Below, piece after piece: positions 9,988 to 18,773 of a stretch of DNA of 64,000 nucleotides. The position numbers and the translations under genes were made by a program. Where the stretch lies: contig CAYRNB010000003.1 of NCBI GenBank assembly GCA_964425315.1, positions 14,015 to 78,014 of the forward strand. Direction: 5' to 3'. The DNA comes from Rhodoblastus sp964425315. GTDB lineage: Bacteria; Pseudomonadota; Alphaproteobacteria; Rhizobiales; Beijerinckiaceae. How positions within the stretch are numbered: position 1 is the stretch's first letter; each line of letters begins with the position of its first letter. The notes under the pieces are model-generated. The model made no database searches. It worked only from the letters and a program-made list of their open reading frames with translations, and was not told where the DNA came from.

Positions 9988-10854
9988 ATGGCCTCGTTGA
10001 AGGACCTTCGCAATCGCATCGCCTCGGTCAAGGCGACGCAGAAAATCACCAAGGCCATGCAGATGGTCGCGGCGGCGAAATTGCGTCGCGCGCAGCAGGC
10101 GGCCGAAGCGGCGCGTCCCTTTGCCGAACGCATGGACGCGGTCTTGGACAATCTGGCCTCCAGCCTCGCCGGGCCGGGGCATCCATTGCTGTCCGGCAAT
10201 GGCAAGGACGAGGTTCATCTGCTGATCGTCGCCACCGCCGAACGCGGCCTATGCGGCGGCTTCAACACGTCCATCGTCCGCCTGGCGCGCGAAAAGGCGC
10301 TCACTCTGCAGGCAGAGGGCAAGGTGGTGAAGATCCTCTGCATCGGCAAGAAGGGTCACGACCAGCTGCGCCGCCAGTTCGAAAAGCAGATCGTCGAAGT
10401 GATCGACCTGCGCGCCTTGCGCCAGATCGGCTTCGACGACGCCGTCGGCATCGGCAAGAAGATCATCGCCATGTTCGACGAGGGCGAATTCGACGCCGCG
10501 ACCTTGTTCTATTCGAAGTTCCGCTCGGTGATCCTGCAGATCCCGACGGCGCAGCAGTTGATCCCCGCGCCGGTCGGCAAAGACGGCAAGAAGACCAAGG
10601 CGATCTATGATTACGAGCCGGATCAGGACGAAATTCTCGCCGCGCTCCTGCCGCGCAACATTTCGGTGCAGATTTTCCGCGCTCTTCTGGAAAACGCCGC
10701 GTCTGAACAGGGCGCCCGCATGAGCGCCATGGACAGCGCCACCCGCAACGCCGGCGAAATGATCAGAAAGCAGACGACCATCTACAACCGGACCCGTCAG
10801 GCGATGATCACCAAGGAACTGATCGAAATCATCTCGGGCGCGGAAGCGCTCTGA
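9988..10854 (+). CDS. atpG: F0F1 ATP synthase subunit gamma
   Basis: Gamma is the rotating central shaft of F1. The 288-residue product begins with MASLKDLRNRIASVKATQKI and has TKAMQMVAAAKLRRAQ at about 22-37. It ends with the C-terminal helix signature MDSATRNAGEMIRKQT...YNRTRQAMITKELIEIISGA, which inserts into the alpha/beta ring. It lies third in atpHAGDC, 25 bp before atpD. Confidence 0.98.
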   Translation: MASLKDLRNRIASVKATQKITKAMQMVAAAKLRRAQQAAEAARPFAERMDAVLDNLASSLAGPGHPLLSGNGKDEVHLLIVATAERGLCGGFNTSIVRLAREKALTLQAEGKVVKILCIGKKGHDQLRRQFEKQIVEVIDLRALRQIGFDDAVGIGKKIIAMFDEGEFDAATLFYSKFRSVILQIPTAQQLIPAPVGKDGKKTKAIYDYEPDQDEILAALLPRNISVQIFRALLENAASEQGARMSAMDSATRNAGEMIRKQTTIYNRTRQAMITKELIEIISGAEAL

Positions 10855-10879
10855 CCGTTTAAAAATGTGAGGACGAAAA

Positions 10880-12319
10880 ATGGCTGATCTTCCCCAGGGC
10901 CACGTCACCCAGGTCATTGGCGCGGTTGTCGACGTGAAGTTCGACGGTCCCCTGCCGGAAATCCTGAATGCGTTGGAGACGACCAATAACGGCCAGCGCC
11001 TGGTGCTCGAAGTCGCCCAGCATCTCGGCGAAAATTCCGTGCGCTGCATCGCCATGGACGTTTCCGAAGGCCTGGTTCGCGGCCAGCCGGTGCGCGACAC
11101 CGGCGCGCCGATCATGGTTCCCGTTGGCGTCGGCACGCTTGGCCGCATCATCAACGTCATCGGCGATCCTGTGGACGAAGCCGGTTCGGTTCCGAACGAG
11201 GGCCTGCGCGCCATCCACCAGCCGGCGCCGAGCTACGCCGAACAGGCGACGGAAGCGCAGATTCTCGAAACCGGCATCAAGGTCGTGGACCTGCTCGCGC
11301 CTTACGCCAAAGGCGGCAAGATCGGCCTGTTCGGCGGTGCGGGCGTCGGCAAGACCGTGCTGATCATGGAGCTGATCAACAATATCGCCAAGGCGCACGG
11401 CGGCTATTCGGTTTTCGCCGGCGTCGGCGAGCGCACCCGCGAGGGCAACGACCTTTATCATGAAATGATCGAAGGCGGCGTCAACAAGGATCCGAAGGAA
11501 CATGGCGGCTCGACCGACGGCTCCAAATGCGCCCTGGTCTACGGCCAGATGAACGAGCCGCCCGGCGCCCGCGCCCGCGTCGCGCTCACCGGCCTGACCG
11601 TCGCCGAACATTTCCGCGACCAGGGTCAGGACGTGCTGTTCTTCGTCGACAACATCTTCCGCTTCACCCAGGCGGGTTCGGAAGTGTCGGCGCTGCTCGG
11701 CCGCATCCCCTCGGCGGTGGGCTATCAGCCGACGCTCGCCACCGACATGGGCGCGCTACAGGAACGCATCACCACCACCACCAAGGGTTCGATCACTTCG
11801 GTGCAGGCGATCTACGTCCCCGCCGACGACTTGACCGATCCGGCGCCGGCGACCTCCTTCGCCCATTTGGACGCGACCACCGTGTTGTCGCGCTCCATCG
11901 CGGAAAAGGGCATCTATCCGGCGGTCGATCCGCTCGATTCGACCTCGCGCATGCTGTCGCCTGGCGTCGTCGGCGAAGAGCATTACGAAGTGGCGCGCAA
12001 GGTGCAGTCGACGCTGCAGCGTTACAAGTCGCTGCAGGACATCATTGCCATTCTCGGCATGGACGAATTGTCCGAAGAGGACAAGCTCGTCGTCGCCCGC
12101 GCGCGCAAAATCGAGCGCTTCCTGTCGCAGCCCTTCCATGTCGCGGAAGTCTTCACCGGCTCGCCCGGCAAGCTCGTGGCGCTCGCCGACACGATCAAGG
12201 GCTTCAAGGGCCTGGTCGAGGGCGAATACGACCATCTGCCTGAAGCGGCTTTCTATATGGTCGGCGCGATCGAGGAAGCCGTCGAAAAAGCGGCGAAACT
12301 GGCGGCCCAGGCGGCCTGA
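10880..12319 (+). CDS. atpD: F0F1 ATP synthase subunit beta
   Basis: Beta carries the catalytic sites of ATP synthase. The 479-residue product contains the P-loop GGAGVGKTVLIMELI near residue 152, the GERTREGNDLYHEM motif near residue 190 with the catalytic Glu, and the DELSEEDK DELSEED motif near residue 395. A clear GAGGACGAAAA ribosome binding region precedes the ATG. An 84-bp spacer with a strong hairpin separates it from atpC. Confidence 0.98.
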   Translation: MADLPQGHVTQVIGAVVDVKFDGPLPEILNALETTNNGQRLVLEVAQHLGENSVRCIAMDVSEGLVRGQPVRDTGAPIMVPVGVGTLGRIINVIGDPVDEAGSVPNEGLRAIHQPAPSYAEQATEAQILETGIKVVDLLAPYAKGGKIGLFGGAGVGKTVLIMELINNIAKAHGGYSVFAGVGERTREGNDLYHEMIEGGVNKDPKEHGGSTDGSKCALVYGQMNEPPGARARVALTGLTVAEHFRDQGQDVLFFVDNIFRFTQAGSEVSALLGRIPSAVGYQPTLATDMGALQERITTTTKGSITSVQAIYVPADDLTDPAPATSFAHLDATTVLSRSIAEKGIYPAVDPLDSTSRMLSPGVVGEEHYEVARKVQSTLQRYKSLQDIIAILGMDELSEEDKLVVARARKIERFLSQPFHVAEVFTGSPGKLVALADTIKGFKGLVEGEYDHLPEAAFYMVGAIEEAVEKAAKLAAQAA

Positions 12320-12342
12320 TCGTCAAAGCCGACCTGATCGAG

Positions 12343-12371
12343 CGCGGCGCGGCGCAAAATTCCGCGCCGCG
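12343..12371 (+). promoter_or_regulatory. Intercistronic hairpin between atpD and atpC
   Basis: A ten-base all-GC stem (12343-12352 with 12362-12371) closes a nine-base loop. No T tract follows. It sits where a drop in expression from beta to epsilon would be useful. Confidence 0.55.
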
Positions 12372-12403
12372 GCAGGCGGCAAATCCCAGTTTTGGAGCGT
12401 CTC

Positions 12404-12805
12404 ATGACGACCTTTCAATTTGAGCTCGTCTCGCCGGAAAAGCTGCTTTATTCGGGTGACGTCGAAGCTGTCGTCGTGCCTGGGATCGAAGGCGAATTCA
12501 CGGTCCTGAAGGATCATGCGCCGGTGATGAGCGTGTTGAAGGCGGGCATTCTCCAGTATGACGACGGCGCCAATAAGAAGACCAGGCTCTTCGTTCGCGG
12601 GGGCTTCGCCGATGTCTCGCCGGCGGGACTGACCATTCTGGCCGAGACGGCGACGCCAATCGAACAGTTCGACGCCGCCCAGCTCGCGGCAGAAATCCAG
12701 AACGCCGAGGAAGACCTGGCCGACGCCACGACTTCGGAAGCCAGGAAGCTCGCCGCCGAGAAGCTCAGCCAGCTCAACGAACTGAAGGACGCGCTGAACG
12801 TTTGA
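12404..12805 (+). CDS. atpC: F0F1 ATP synthase subunit epsilon
   Basis: Epsilon binds gamma and inhibits ATP hydrolysis. The 133-residue product has the N-terminal beta sandwich (FELVSPEKLLYSGDVEAVVVPGIEGEFTVL is the opening block) with PGIEGEFTVLKDHAPVMS at about 26-43. A C-terminal two-helix region is rich in Ala, Glu and Lys. I use the ATG at 12404, not the in-frame TTG at 12392. It is the last gene of the operon and converges on ubiG with only nine bases between them; no terminator is visible. Confidence 0.95.
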   Translation: MTTFQFELVSPEKLLYSGDVEAVVVPGIEGEFTVLKDHAPVMSVLKAGILQYDDGANKKTRLFVRGGFADVSPAGLTILAETATPIEQFDAAQLAAEIQNAEEDLADATTSEARKLAAEKLSQLNELKDALNV

Positions 12806-12814
12806 CCTGAGCGC

Positions 12815-13585
12815 TCACGCCGGCCGCTCCAGGGCGATCATGTAATTTACGTCCATAGCGCCCGACAGGCGCCATTCGTCGCGCAGGGGATGATAGACGA
12901 TCCCGGCGCGATCGATTTCCGCCAGTCCCGCTTCTTTCAGCGGCTTCAGGACTTGTTCCGGCGTCAGGAATTTCGTCCAGTCGTGGGTGCCCTTTTCCAC
13001 CCAGCCTAAAACATATTCGGCGCCCACTATGGCCAGGGCGTAAGATTTTAGGGTGCGGTTCAGAGTCGCGCCGACGAAAAGTCCGCCGGGCCGAACGAGG
13101 GCGGCTGCGGCGCGCAAAAAACCGTCGACGTGCGCCACATGCTCCAGGACTTCCATGGCGAGGACGGCGTCGAACGTCTCGCCCGTTTCCGCCAAAGCTT
13201 CTACGGTCGTGGAGCGATAATCGATCGACAGTCCTCCCGCTTCGGCATGGCGGCGGGCGACGGCGATATTTTCCTCTGCGGGATCGATTCCCGTGATCTG
13301 CGCGCCGAGTAGCGCCAAGGGCTCCGATAAAAGCCCGCCGCCGCAGCCGAGATCGGCGATGCGCAATCCGGCAAGCGGCTTTTCCGCCTTGCGGTCGCGT
13401 GGTTTTGTCCCGTCGGGAAAATGCCCACAAAAGAGATTGCGCAAATATTTGATCCGCACGGGATTGAGCCGGTGGAGCGCGCGTTGCGGGCCGCGCGCAT
13501 CCCACCACTGGTCGCCGAGTCTGGCGAAGCGCGCCAACTCCTGCGCGTCGACGCTTGTCCCCGCCGCCGTCGCGTTTTCCGCCAT
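12815..13585 (-). CDS. ubiG: Ubiquinone biosynthesis O-methyltransferase
   Basis: UbiG performs both O-methylations of the ubiquinone ring using S-adenosylmethionine. The 256-residue product has the SAM-binding motif IADLGCGGGLLSEPLA, followed by the acidic GIDPAEENI and the AMEVLEHVAHVD block typical of UbiG. The N-terminal FARLGDQWWDARGPQRALH also fits. I start at ATG 13585, preceded by GAGG at good spacing; a TTG two codons earlier is possible. It is divergent from lysC, with about 110 bp between. Confidence 0.95.
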   Translation of the reverse strand: MAENATAAGTSVDAQELARFARLGDQWWDARGPQRALHRLNPVRIKYLRNLFCGHFPDGTKPRDRKAEKPLAGLRIADLGCGGGLLSEPLALLGAQITGIDPAEENIAVARRHAEAGGLSIDYRSTTVEALAETGETFDAVLAMEVLEHVAHVDGFLRAAAALVRPGGLFVGATLNRTLKSYALAIVGAEYVLGWVEKGTHDWTKFLTPEQVLKPLKEAGLAEIDRAGIVYHPLRDEWRLSGAMDVNYMIALERPA

Positions 13586-13619
13586 TTTCAAGCCTCAAAA
13601 GTCCTTTGTGACGAAGGCG

Positions 13620-13671
13620 TTGACACTCGTCGCGCGCCCCGTCATGTATAGCCGTCCCGTGCGTGCGGGAC
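13620..13671 (+). promoter_or_regulatory. Possible lysC promoter element and leader hairpin
   Basis: A perfect TTGACA lies at 13620-13625 in the ubiG-lysC gap; no strong -10 sits at 17 bases, while a TATAGC lies 21 bases away. Downstream, GTCCCG (13654-13659) and CGGGAC (13666-13671) form a small hairpin ending 27 bases before the lysC ATG. Confidence 0.3.
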
Positions 13672-13698
13672 CAATTTTCGCGATCATTCTAGGGCAAT

Positions 13699-14934
13699 AT
13701 GGCGCGTCTTGTCATGAAATTCGGCGGCACGTCCGTCGCCAATGTCGATCGAATCCGTAATGTGGCGCGTCACGTCAAACGCGAGGTCGACGCCGGTTTC
13801 GAGGTCGCCGTTGTGGTGTCGGCCATGTCCGGCAAAACCAATGAGCTGGTTGGCTGGGTCAATGACGCCGACAAGCATTGCGATCAGCGCGAATATGACG
13901 CCGTCGTCGCCTCGGGCGAGCAGGTGACGTCCGGCCTGCTCGCCATCGTCCTGCAGGAAATGGGCGTTCCGGCGCGCTCCTGGCAGGGGTGGCAGATTCC
14001 GCTCGAGACCGACGACGCCCATGGATCGGCGCGCATCGCCAGGATCGATGGCGGGGGGCTGATCGAGGGATTCGGCCGCAAGGAGGTCGCGGTGATCGCC
14101 GGCTTTCAAGGGATAAACCCGGCGACCGGCCGCATTGCGACCCTGGGGCGCGGCGGCTCGGATACCAGCGCCGTCGCCATCGCCGCCGCAATCAAGGCGG
14201 ATCGCTGCGACATCTACACGGACGTGGACGGCGTCTACACCACAGATCCGCGCGTCGTGTCCAAGGCGCGCCGGCTCGACAAGATCGCTTTTGAGGAAAT
14301 GCTGGAACTGGCCTCTCTGGGGGCTAAGGTGCTGCAGGTGCGCTCGGTTGAAATGGCCATGGTCCATGGAGTGAAGACTTTCGTGCGCTCGTCCTTCGAC
14401 GATCCCGAAAACCCGGGGTCCGGCACCTTGATTTGTGGCGAGGAGGATATTGTGGAAGAGCAGGTCGTGACCGGAATCGCCTTTTCCAAGGACGAGGCGC
14501 AGATCACTTTGCGCAGGGTCGCCGACAAGCCGGGTGTCGCCGCCGCGATCTTTCAGCCTCTGGCGCAGGCCAACATCAATGTCGACATGATCATCCAGGT
14601 CATCTCGGACGATCAGGCGAGCACCGACATCACCTTCACCGTGCCGGCGGCCGAATTCGAGCGCGCGCGCGCCGTGCTTGAGGGCGTCAAGGCGTCCATC
14701 GGCTTTTCCAATCTGCAATCCTCGACCGATGTGGTGAAAATTTCGGCGATCGGCGTCGGCATGCGCAGCCATGCCGGCGTTGCGGCGGCGGCTTTTCGGG
14801 CGCTGGCCGACAAGGGGATCAACATTCGCGCCATCACCACTTCGGAGATCAAATTCTCGGTGCTGATCGACGCGGCCTATACCGAGCTGGCGGTGCGCAC
14901 GCTGCATTCGCTTTACGGCCTCGACAAAGCATGA
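13699..14934 (+). CDS. lysC: Aspartate kinase
   Basis: This enzyme phosphorylates aspartate at the head of the lysine, threonine and methionine pathways. The 411-residue product starts with the kinase motif VMKFGGTSVAN and contains GRGGSDTSAVAIAAA (about 151-165) and the DVDGVYTTDPR block (about 175-185). Two ACT domains in the last 150 residues are the usual site of lysine/threonine feedback. The ATG is preceded by AGGG. thrC of the threonine branch is elsewhere in the window (43357-44784, opposite strand). Confidence 0.97.
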   Translation: MARLVMKFGGTSVANVDRIRNVARHVKREVDAGFEVAVVVSAMSGKTNELVGWVNDADKHCDQREYDAVVASGEQVTSGLLAIVLQEMGVPARSWQGWQIPLETDDAHGSARIARIDGGGLIEGFGRKEVAVIAGFQGINPATGRIATLGRGGSDTSAVAIAAAIKADRCDIYTDVDGVYTTDPRVVSKARRLDKIAFEEMLELASLGAKVLQVRSVEMAMVHGVKTFVRSSFDDPENPGSGTLICGEEDIVEEQVVTGIAFSKDEAQITLRRVADKPGVAAAIFQPLAQANINVDMIIQVISDDQASTDITFTVPAAEFERARAVLEGVKASIGFSNLQSSTDVVKISAIGVGMRSHAGVAAAAFRALADKGINIRAITTSEIKFSVLIDAAYTELAVRTLHSLYGLDKA

Positions 14935-14950
14935 AAAAGCGCTTTCGTGC
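14929..14950 (+). terminator. Possible weak terminator at the lysC stop codon
   Basis: GCATGAAA (14929-14936) pairs with TTTCGTGC (14943-14950) with one G-T wobble; the stem includes the lysC stop codon. The following bases TTCCCTT are only weakly T-rich. Confidence 0.3.
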
Positions 14951-14955
14951 TTCCC

Positions 14956-14985
14956 TTGACGGGAATTTTCGCGCAAAGACACAAT
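14956..14985 (+). promoter_or_regulatory. Candidate promoter for ptsP
   Basis: TTGACG (14956-14961) and CACAAT (14980-14985) are separated by 18 bases, an acceptable sigma-70 arrangement 250 bp before the ptsP ATG. Confidence 0.35.
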
Positions 14986-15081
14986 AGTCGACAAAGAAAT
15001 TTGGTTTTGGCGGCTAAAGCGGCAGCGAAAGGGGTGGAAGCCGCCTTTTCGAAAAAACGCCGCGAATTCAGGAAATCCAGA

Positions 15082-15113
15082 GCCGTCCGCGATTCGGCCG
15101 GGCCGCGGACGGC
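15082..15113 (+). promoter_or_regulatory. Strong hairpin in the ptsP leader
   Basis: GCCGTCCGCG (15082-15091) and CGCGGACGGC (15104-15113) form a perfect ten-base stem around a 12-base loop. No T tract follows, so it is not an ordinary terminator; it may be a leader structure of the ptsP transcript. Confidence 0.45.
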
Positions 15114-15234
15114 GATGCGCCTCGCGCTTGCGGTCTGAACCTTGCATCCCGTATAGGGACGCGGGCGGCGAGGGAATCGCAAAGTCTAACTGGGAAGCGC
15201 GCCTTGCTGCGCGTTTCCGGACAGGATTGGGAAC

Positions 15235-17499
15235 ATGCGCGGCGTTATGGGCGGACCTCGTCTGCTGCTGCGCCGGCTCCGCGAGGTCATGGCGGAGCCG
15301 GTGAGCGCCCAGGCGCGTCTGGACCGGATCGTCGTCCATATCGCTGCCAATATGGTGGCGGAGGTCTGCTCCGTTTATGTGTTGCGTTCCGACGGCGAGC
15401 TCGAGCTTTACGCTACCGAAGGCCTGAACCGCGAGGCGGTTCACCTCACCACCATGAGCACCAAGGAAGGTCTGGTCGGTCTGATCGCCGAAAAGGCGGA
15501 GCCGCTGGCGCTTGCTGACGCCCAAGCCCACCCGGCCTTTTCCTACAAGCCGGAAACGGGCGAGGAAATTTACCAATCCTTCCTCGGCGTGCCGATCTTG
15601 CGTGGCGGCAACACGCTCGGCGTTCTAGTCGTGCAGAATCGCGCCCGTCGCGCCTATTCGGAGGAGGAAGTCGAGGCGCTGCAGACGACGGCCATGCTTC
15701 TGGCCGAAATGATCGCGTCCGGCGAGCTGCAGTCCATCGCCCAGCCCGGCCAAAGCTTCAGCCTGCAAAAGCCGATGGCTTTGACCGGCGCTCCGCTCAG
15801 TGAGGGCGTCGGACTCGGCCATGTTGTGCTGCATGAGCCGCGAATTGTGGTGAAGCAACTCGTGGCCGAGGACCCGCAGGCGGAAATGCGGCGGCTCGAC
15901 CAGGCCATCCACGCCATGCGCCAACAGATCGACCAGTTGATCGCGCGCGGCGACCGCTATGGGGCGGGCGAGCACCGCGACGTGCTGGAGACGGTGCGCA
16001 TGTTCGCCAATGATCGCGGGTGGCTGCGGCGATTGCGCGAGGCGCTCGAGTCCGGCCTCACCGCGGAAGCGGCGGTCGAGCGCGTGCAAAATGACGCGCG
16101 CGCCAAATTGCAGCGCCAGACCGATCCCTATTTGCGCGAAAGGCTGCACGATCTCGACGATCTGGCCAATCGGCTGCTGCAACAGCTCACCGGCCGGGGC
16201 GTGCCGCATGGCGGCGCCCTGCCGCCCAATTCCATTTTGGTGGCGCGCAATATGGGCCCGGCGGCGCTGCTCGAATATGACCGCTCCAACCTCCGCGGCC
16301 TCGTCCTGGAGGATGGCGGCCCGAGCAGTCATGTCGCCATTATCGCGCGCGCCCTCGGCGTTCCGGCGATCGGCGAGGCGCCCAATATCACGGATCTGGT
16401 CGAAACCGGCGACGCCATCATTGTCGATGGCGGCTCCGGCGAGCTGCAGTTGCGCCCGACGCCGGATGTCGAGGCGGCCTATGGCGAGAAGGCGCGGCTG
16501 CGCGCGCGCCGGCAGGAGCAATATCACAAATTGCGGGACGCTCCCGCCGTCACCCGCGACGGCGTCAAGATCGACCTGCATATGAACGCCGGGCTGCTGA
16601 TCGACTGCCACCATGTCGTGGAAGTGGGCGCGCAGTCGATCGGCTTGTTCCGCACCGAACTGCAATTCATGGTGGCGTCGACCTTCCCGCGCCTCTCCGA
16701 GCAATATGCGCTTTACCGCAAGGTGATCGAGGCCACGGAAGGACGGCCGGTGACCTTCCGCACTCTCGACATCGGCTCGGACAAGGTCCTGCCCTATATG
16801 GCCACGCTCGAGGAGGAAAATCCGGCGCTCGGCTGGCGCGCGATCCGGATCGGCCTCGACCGTCCCGGCTTGTTGCGCATGCAATTGCGCGCGATGCTGC
16901 GAGCGGGCGCGGGGCTTGAAATGCGCATCATGTTCCCGATGGTGGCGAGCACGGCTGAATTCCGGCAGGCCAAGGACATTTGCGAACGCGAATTGGAGTT
17001 CCTGCGCCGGCACGATTACGAACTGCCCGACGCGCTGAAGCTCGGCGTGATGGTCGAAGTGCCGGCGCTGCTTTGGCAGCTCGATGAAATCTGCGCCGAG
17101 GCCGATTTCCTCTCCGTCGGCTCCAACGACCTGACGCAATATCTTTTCGCCGCCGACCGCGACAACAAGCGCGTCTCGGCGCGTTTCGACACGCTTTCTC
17201 CGGCCAGCCTGCGCGCGTTGAAATCGATCGTCGACGCCGCCGCGCGCCATGGGGCGCCTGTCACGCTCTGCGGTGAAATGGGCGGCAAGCCGCTGGAGGC
17301 GATCGCTTTGGCGGCGATCGGCTATCGCGGCCTCTCGATGAGCGGCTCCGCGATCGGGCCGGTCAAGGCGGCGATCCTTGCCTGCGACCTCGCGGCGACT
17401 CGGGATTTCCTGATGCCGCTGATCGACGAACCGGACGGCAGGGCGTCGCTGCGCCGAGAATTTCAGAATTTTGTCGAAGAGAGCGGCGTGCCGCTTTAG
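15235..17499 (+). CDS. ptsP: Nitrogen-PTS enzyme I (PEP-protein phosphotransferase)
   Basis: EI-Ntr takes phosphate from phosphoenolpyruvate and passes it to NPr and then EIIA-Ntr, a regulatory relay linked to nitrogen and carbon status. The 754-residue product has an N-terminal GAF domain (about 20-160), then the EI N-domain with the phosphorylatable His366 in GGPSSHVAIIARALGVPA. The PEP-binding barrel follows with IGLFRTELQFM, MRIMFPMVA, FLSVGSNDLTQYLFAADRDN and the CGEMGGKP motif. Order lysC-ptsP-prfA is usual in Hyphomicrobiales. No NPr or EIIA gene lies nearby. Confidence 0.95.
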   Translation: MRGVMGGPRLLLRRLREVMAEPVSAQARLDRIVVHIAANMVAEVCSVYVLRSDGELELYATEGLNREAVHLTTMSTKEGLVGLIAEKAEPLALADAQAHPAFSYKPETGEEIYQSFLGVPILRGGNTLGVLVVQNRARRAYSEEEVEALQTTAMLLAEMIASGELQSIAQPGQSFSLQKPMALTGAPLSEGVGLGHVVLHEPRIVVKQLVAEDPQAEMRRLDQAIHAMRQQIDQLIARGDRYGAGEHRDVLETVRMFANDRGWLRRLREALESGLTAEAAVERVQNDARAKLQRQTDPYLRERLHDLDDLANRLLQQLTGRGVPHGGALPPNSILVARNMGPAALLEYDRSNLRGLVLEDGGPSSHVAIIARALGVPAIGEAPNITDLVETGDAIIVDGGSGELQLRPTPDVEAAYGEKARLRARRQEQYHKLRDAPAVTRDGVKIDLHMNAGLLIDCHHVVEVGAQSIGLFRTELQFMVASTFPRLSEQYALYRKVIEATEGRPVTFRTLDIGSDKVLPYMATLEEENPALGWRAIRIGLDRPGLLRMQLRAMLRAGAGLEMRIMFPMVASTAEFRQAKDICERELEFLRRHDYELPDALKLGVMVEVPALLWQLDEICAEADFLSVGSNDLTQYLFAADRDNKRVSARFDTLSPASLRALKSIVDAAARHGAPVTLCGEMGGKPLEAIALAAIGYRGLSMSGSAIGPVKAAILACDLAATRDFLMPLIDEPDGRASLRREFQNFVEESGVPL

Positions 17500-17558
17500 C
17501 CTCTCCTTTCGCGCCTTCAAGCCATGCGCGGCCGGTTAAGGTCGCCGGATCCTTACCT

Positions 17559-18641
17559 ATGCTGCCGCCGGAAAAACTCGACCTCATTCTTCGCCGCCGC
17601 GACGAGATCGGCCATCGCCTGTCGGAGGGCGTCGATTCGAGCGCTTTTTCCGCGCTTTCGCGCGAATTGGCGGAACTGGAGCCGGTCGCCGAAGCGGTCC
17701 TGGCCTTTCGCGCCCTGGCCGGGGAAATCGCCGGGCTGGAGGAGCTTTGCGCCGATGCGGCGGCCGAGCCGGAAATGCGGGCGCTGGCGGAAGAAGAATT
17801 GCCGGACCTCAAGCTCAAACTGGCCGAGGCGGAAAAAAACCTCCGCCTGGCGCTGCTGCCGCGCGACGCCGCCGACGAAAAGGGCGCGATCCTGGAAATT
17901 CGCGCCGGGACCGGCGGCGACGAGGCGGCCCTTTTCGCCGGCGATCTCTTCCGCATGTATCAAAAATACGCCGAGCGGCGTGGCTGGAGTTTCGAGCTCA
18001 TTTCCGCCAGTGAGGGAACCGCGGGCGGTTTTAAGGAAATCATCGCCCGTGTGAGCGGCAGGGGCGTCTTTGCGCGGCTGAAATTCGAAAGCGGCGCGCA
18101 CCGCGTGCAGCGCGTTCCCGTGACGGAGACGCAGGGACGCATTCATACGTCCGCCGCCACCGTCGCGGTTCTGCCGGAGGCGGCGGAGGTCGATCTCGCC
18201 ATCAACGACGCCGATCTGCGCATCGACACCATGCGTTCGGGGGGCGCCGGCGGCCAGCATGTGAACAAGACCGAATCGGCGATCCGCATCACCCATATTC
18301 CCACCGGCCTTGCGGTGGTGATGCAGGAGGAGCGCTCGCAGCATCGCAACAAGGCCAAGGCCATGGAATTGCTGCGTTCGCGCCTGTTCGACCTCGAACG
18401 CCATAAACTCGACTCGGCCCGCGCCGCCGACCGCAAGGCGCAAGTCGGCTCGGGCGACCGGTCCGAACGCATCCGCACCTATAACTTCCCCCAAGGGCGA
18501 GTCACCGATCACCGCATCAATCTGACGCTGTACAAGATCGAAAAGGTGATGGAGGGCGAAGCGCTCGACGAGATTCTGGACGCGCTGATCGCCGATCATC
18601 AGGCGCGGCTCCTGGCGGCGAGCGACGAGCAAACGGCTTGA
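17559..18641 (+). CDS. prfA: Peptide chain release factor 1
   Basis: RF1 reads UAA and UAG and releases the nascent peptide. The 360-residue product has the GGQ loop (GAGGQHVNKTES, catalytic Gln233) and the tripeptide anticodon PVT near residue 187 in RVPVTETQGRIHTS, which marks it as RF1 and not RF2 (SPF). It follows ptsP at 59 bp. prmC, which methylates the GGQ glutamine and usually follows prfA, is not here; the next gene belongs to mannose metabolism. Confidence 0.97.
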   Translation: MLPPEKLDLILRRRDEIGHRLSEGVDSSAFSALSRELAELEPVAEAVLAFRALAGEIAGLEELCADAAAEPEMRALAEEELPDLKLKLAEAEKNLRLALLPRDAADEKGAILEIRAGTGGDEAALFAGDLFRMYQKYAERRGWSFELISASEGTAGGFKEIIARVSGRGVFARLKFESGAHRVQRVPVTETQGRIHTSAATVAVLPEAAEVDLAINDADLRIDTMRSGGAGGQHVNKTESAIRITHIPTGLAVVMQEERSQHRNKAKAMELLRSRLFDLERHKLDSARAADRKAQVGSGDRSERIRTYNFPQGRVTDHRINLTLYKIEKVMEGEALDEILDALIADHQARLLAASDEQTA

Positions 18642-18773
18642 TCCGGGGCGGAGGCGTCCATAGCGCCTATTGAGGATTCGGTCATTTCAATAGGATAGGA
18701 TAGAGACGGTGTGGCCAGCTTTTGCTTTCGTCGCCTTTGCGGCGATGGGACCGGCGGTCCAAACGAGGGGCGC

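Larger units (their letters stand above)
14935..15234 (+). other. 300-bp intergenic region between lysC and ptsP
   Basis: No convincing gene on either strand. It holds the possible lysC terminator, a promoter-like pair and a strong hairpin listed separately. A second weak promoter-like pair, TTGCGG and TATAGG about 18 bases apart, lies near 15129-15158. Confidence 0.6.

Noticed and set aside
8112..10205. A 697-codon minus-strand frame opposite atpH-atpA
   Set aside because: It spans three real genes in antisense and has no recognisable domain.
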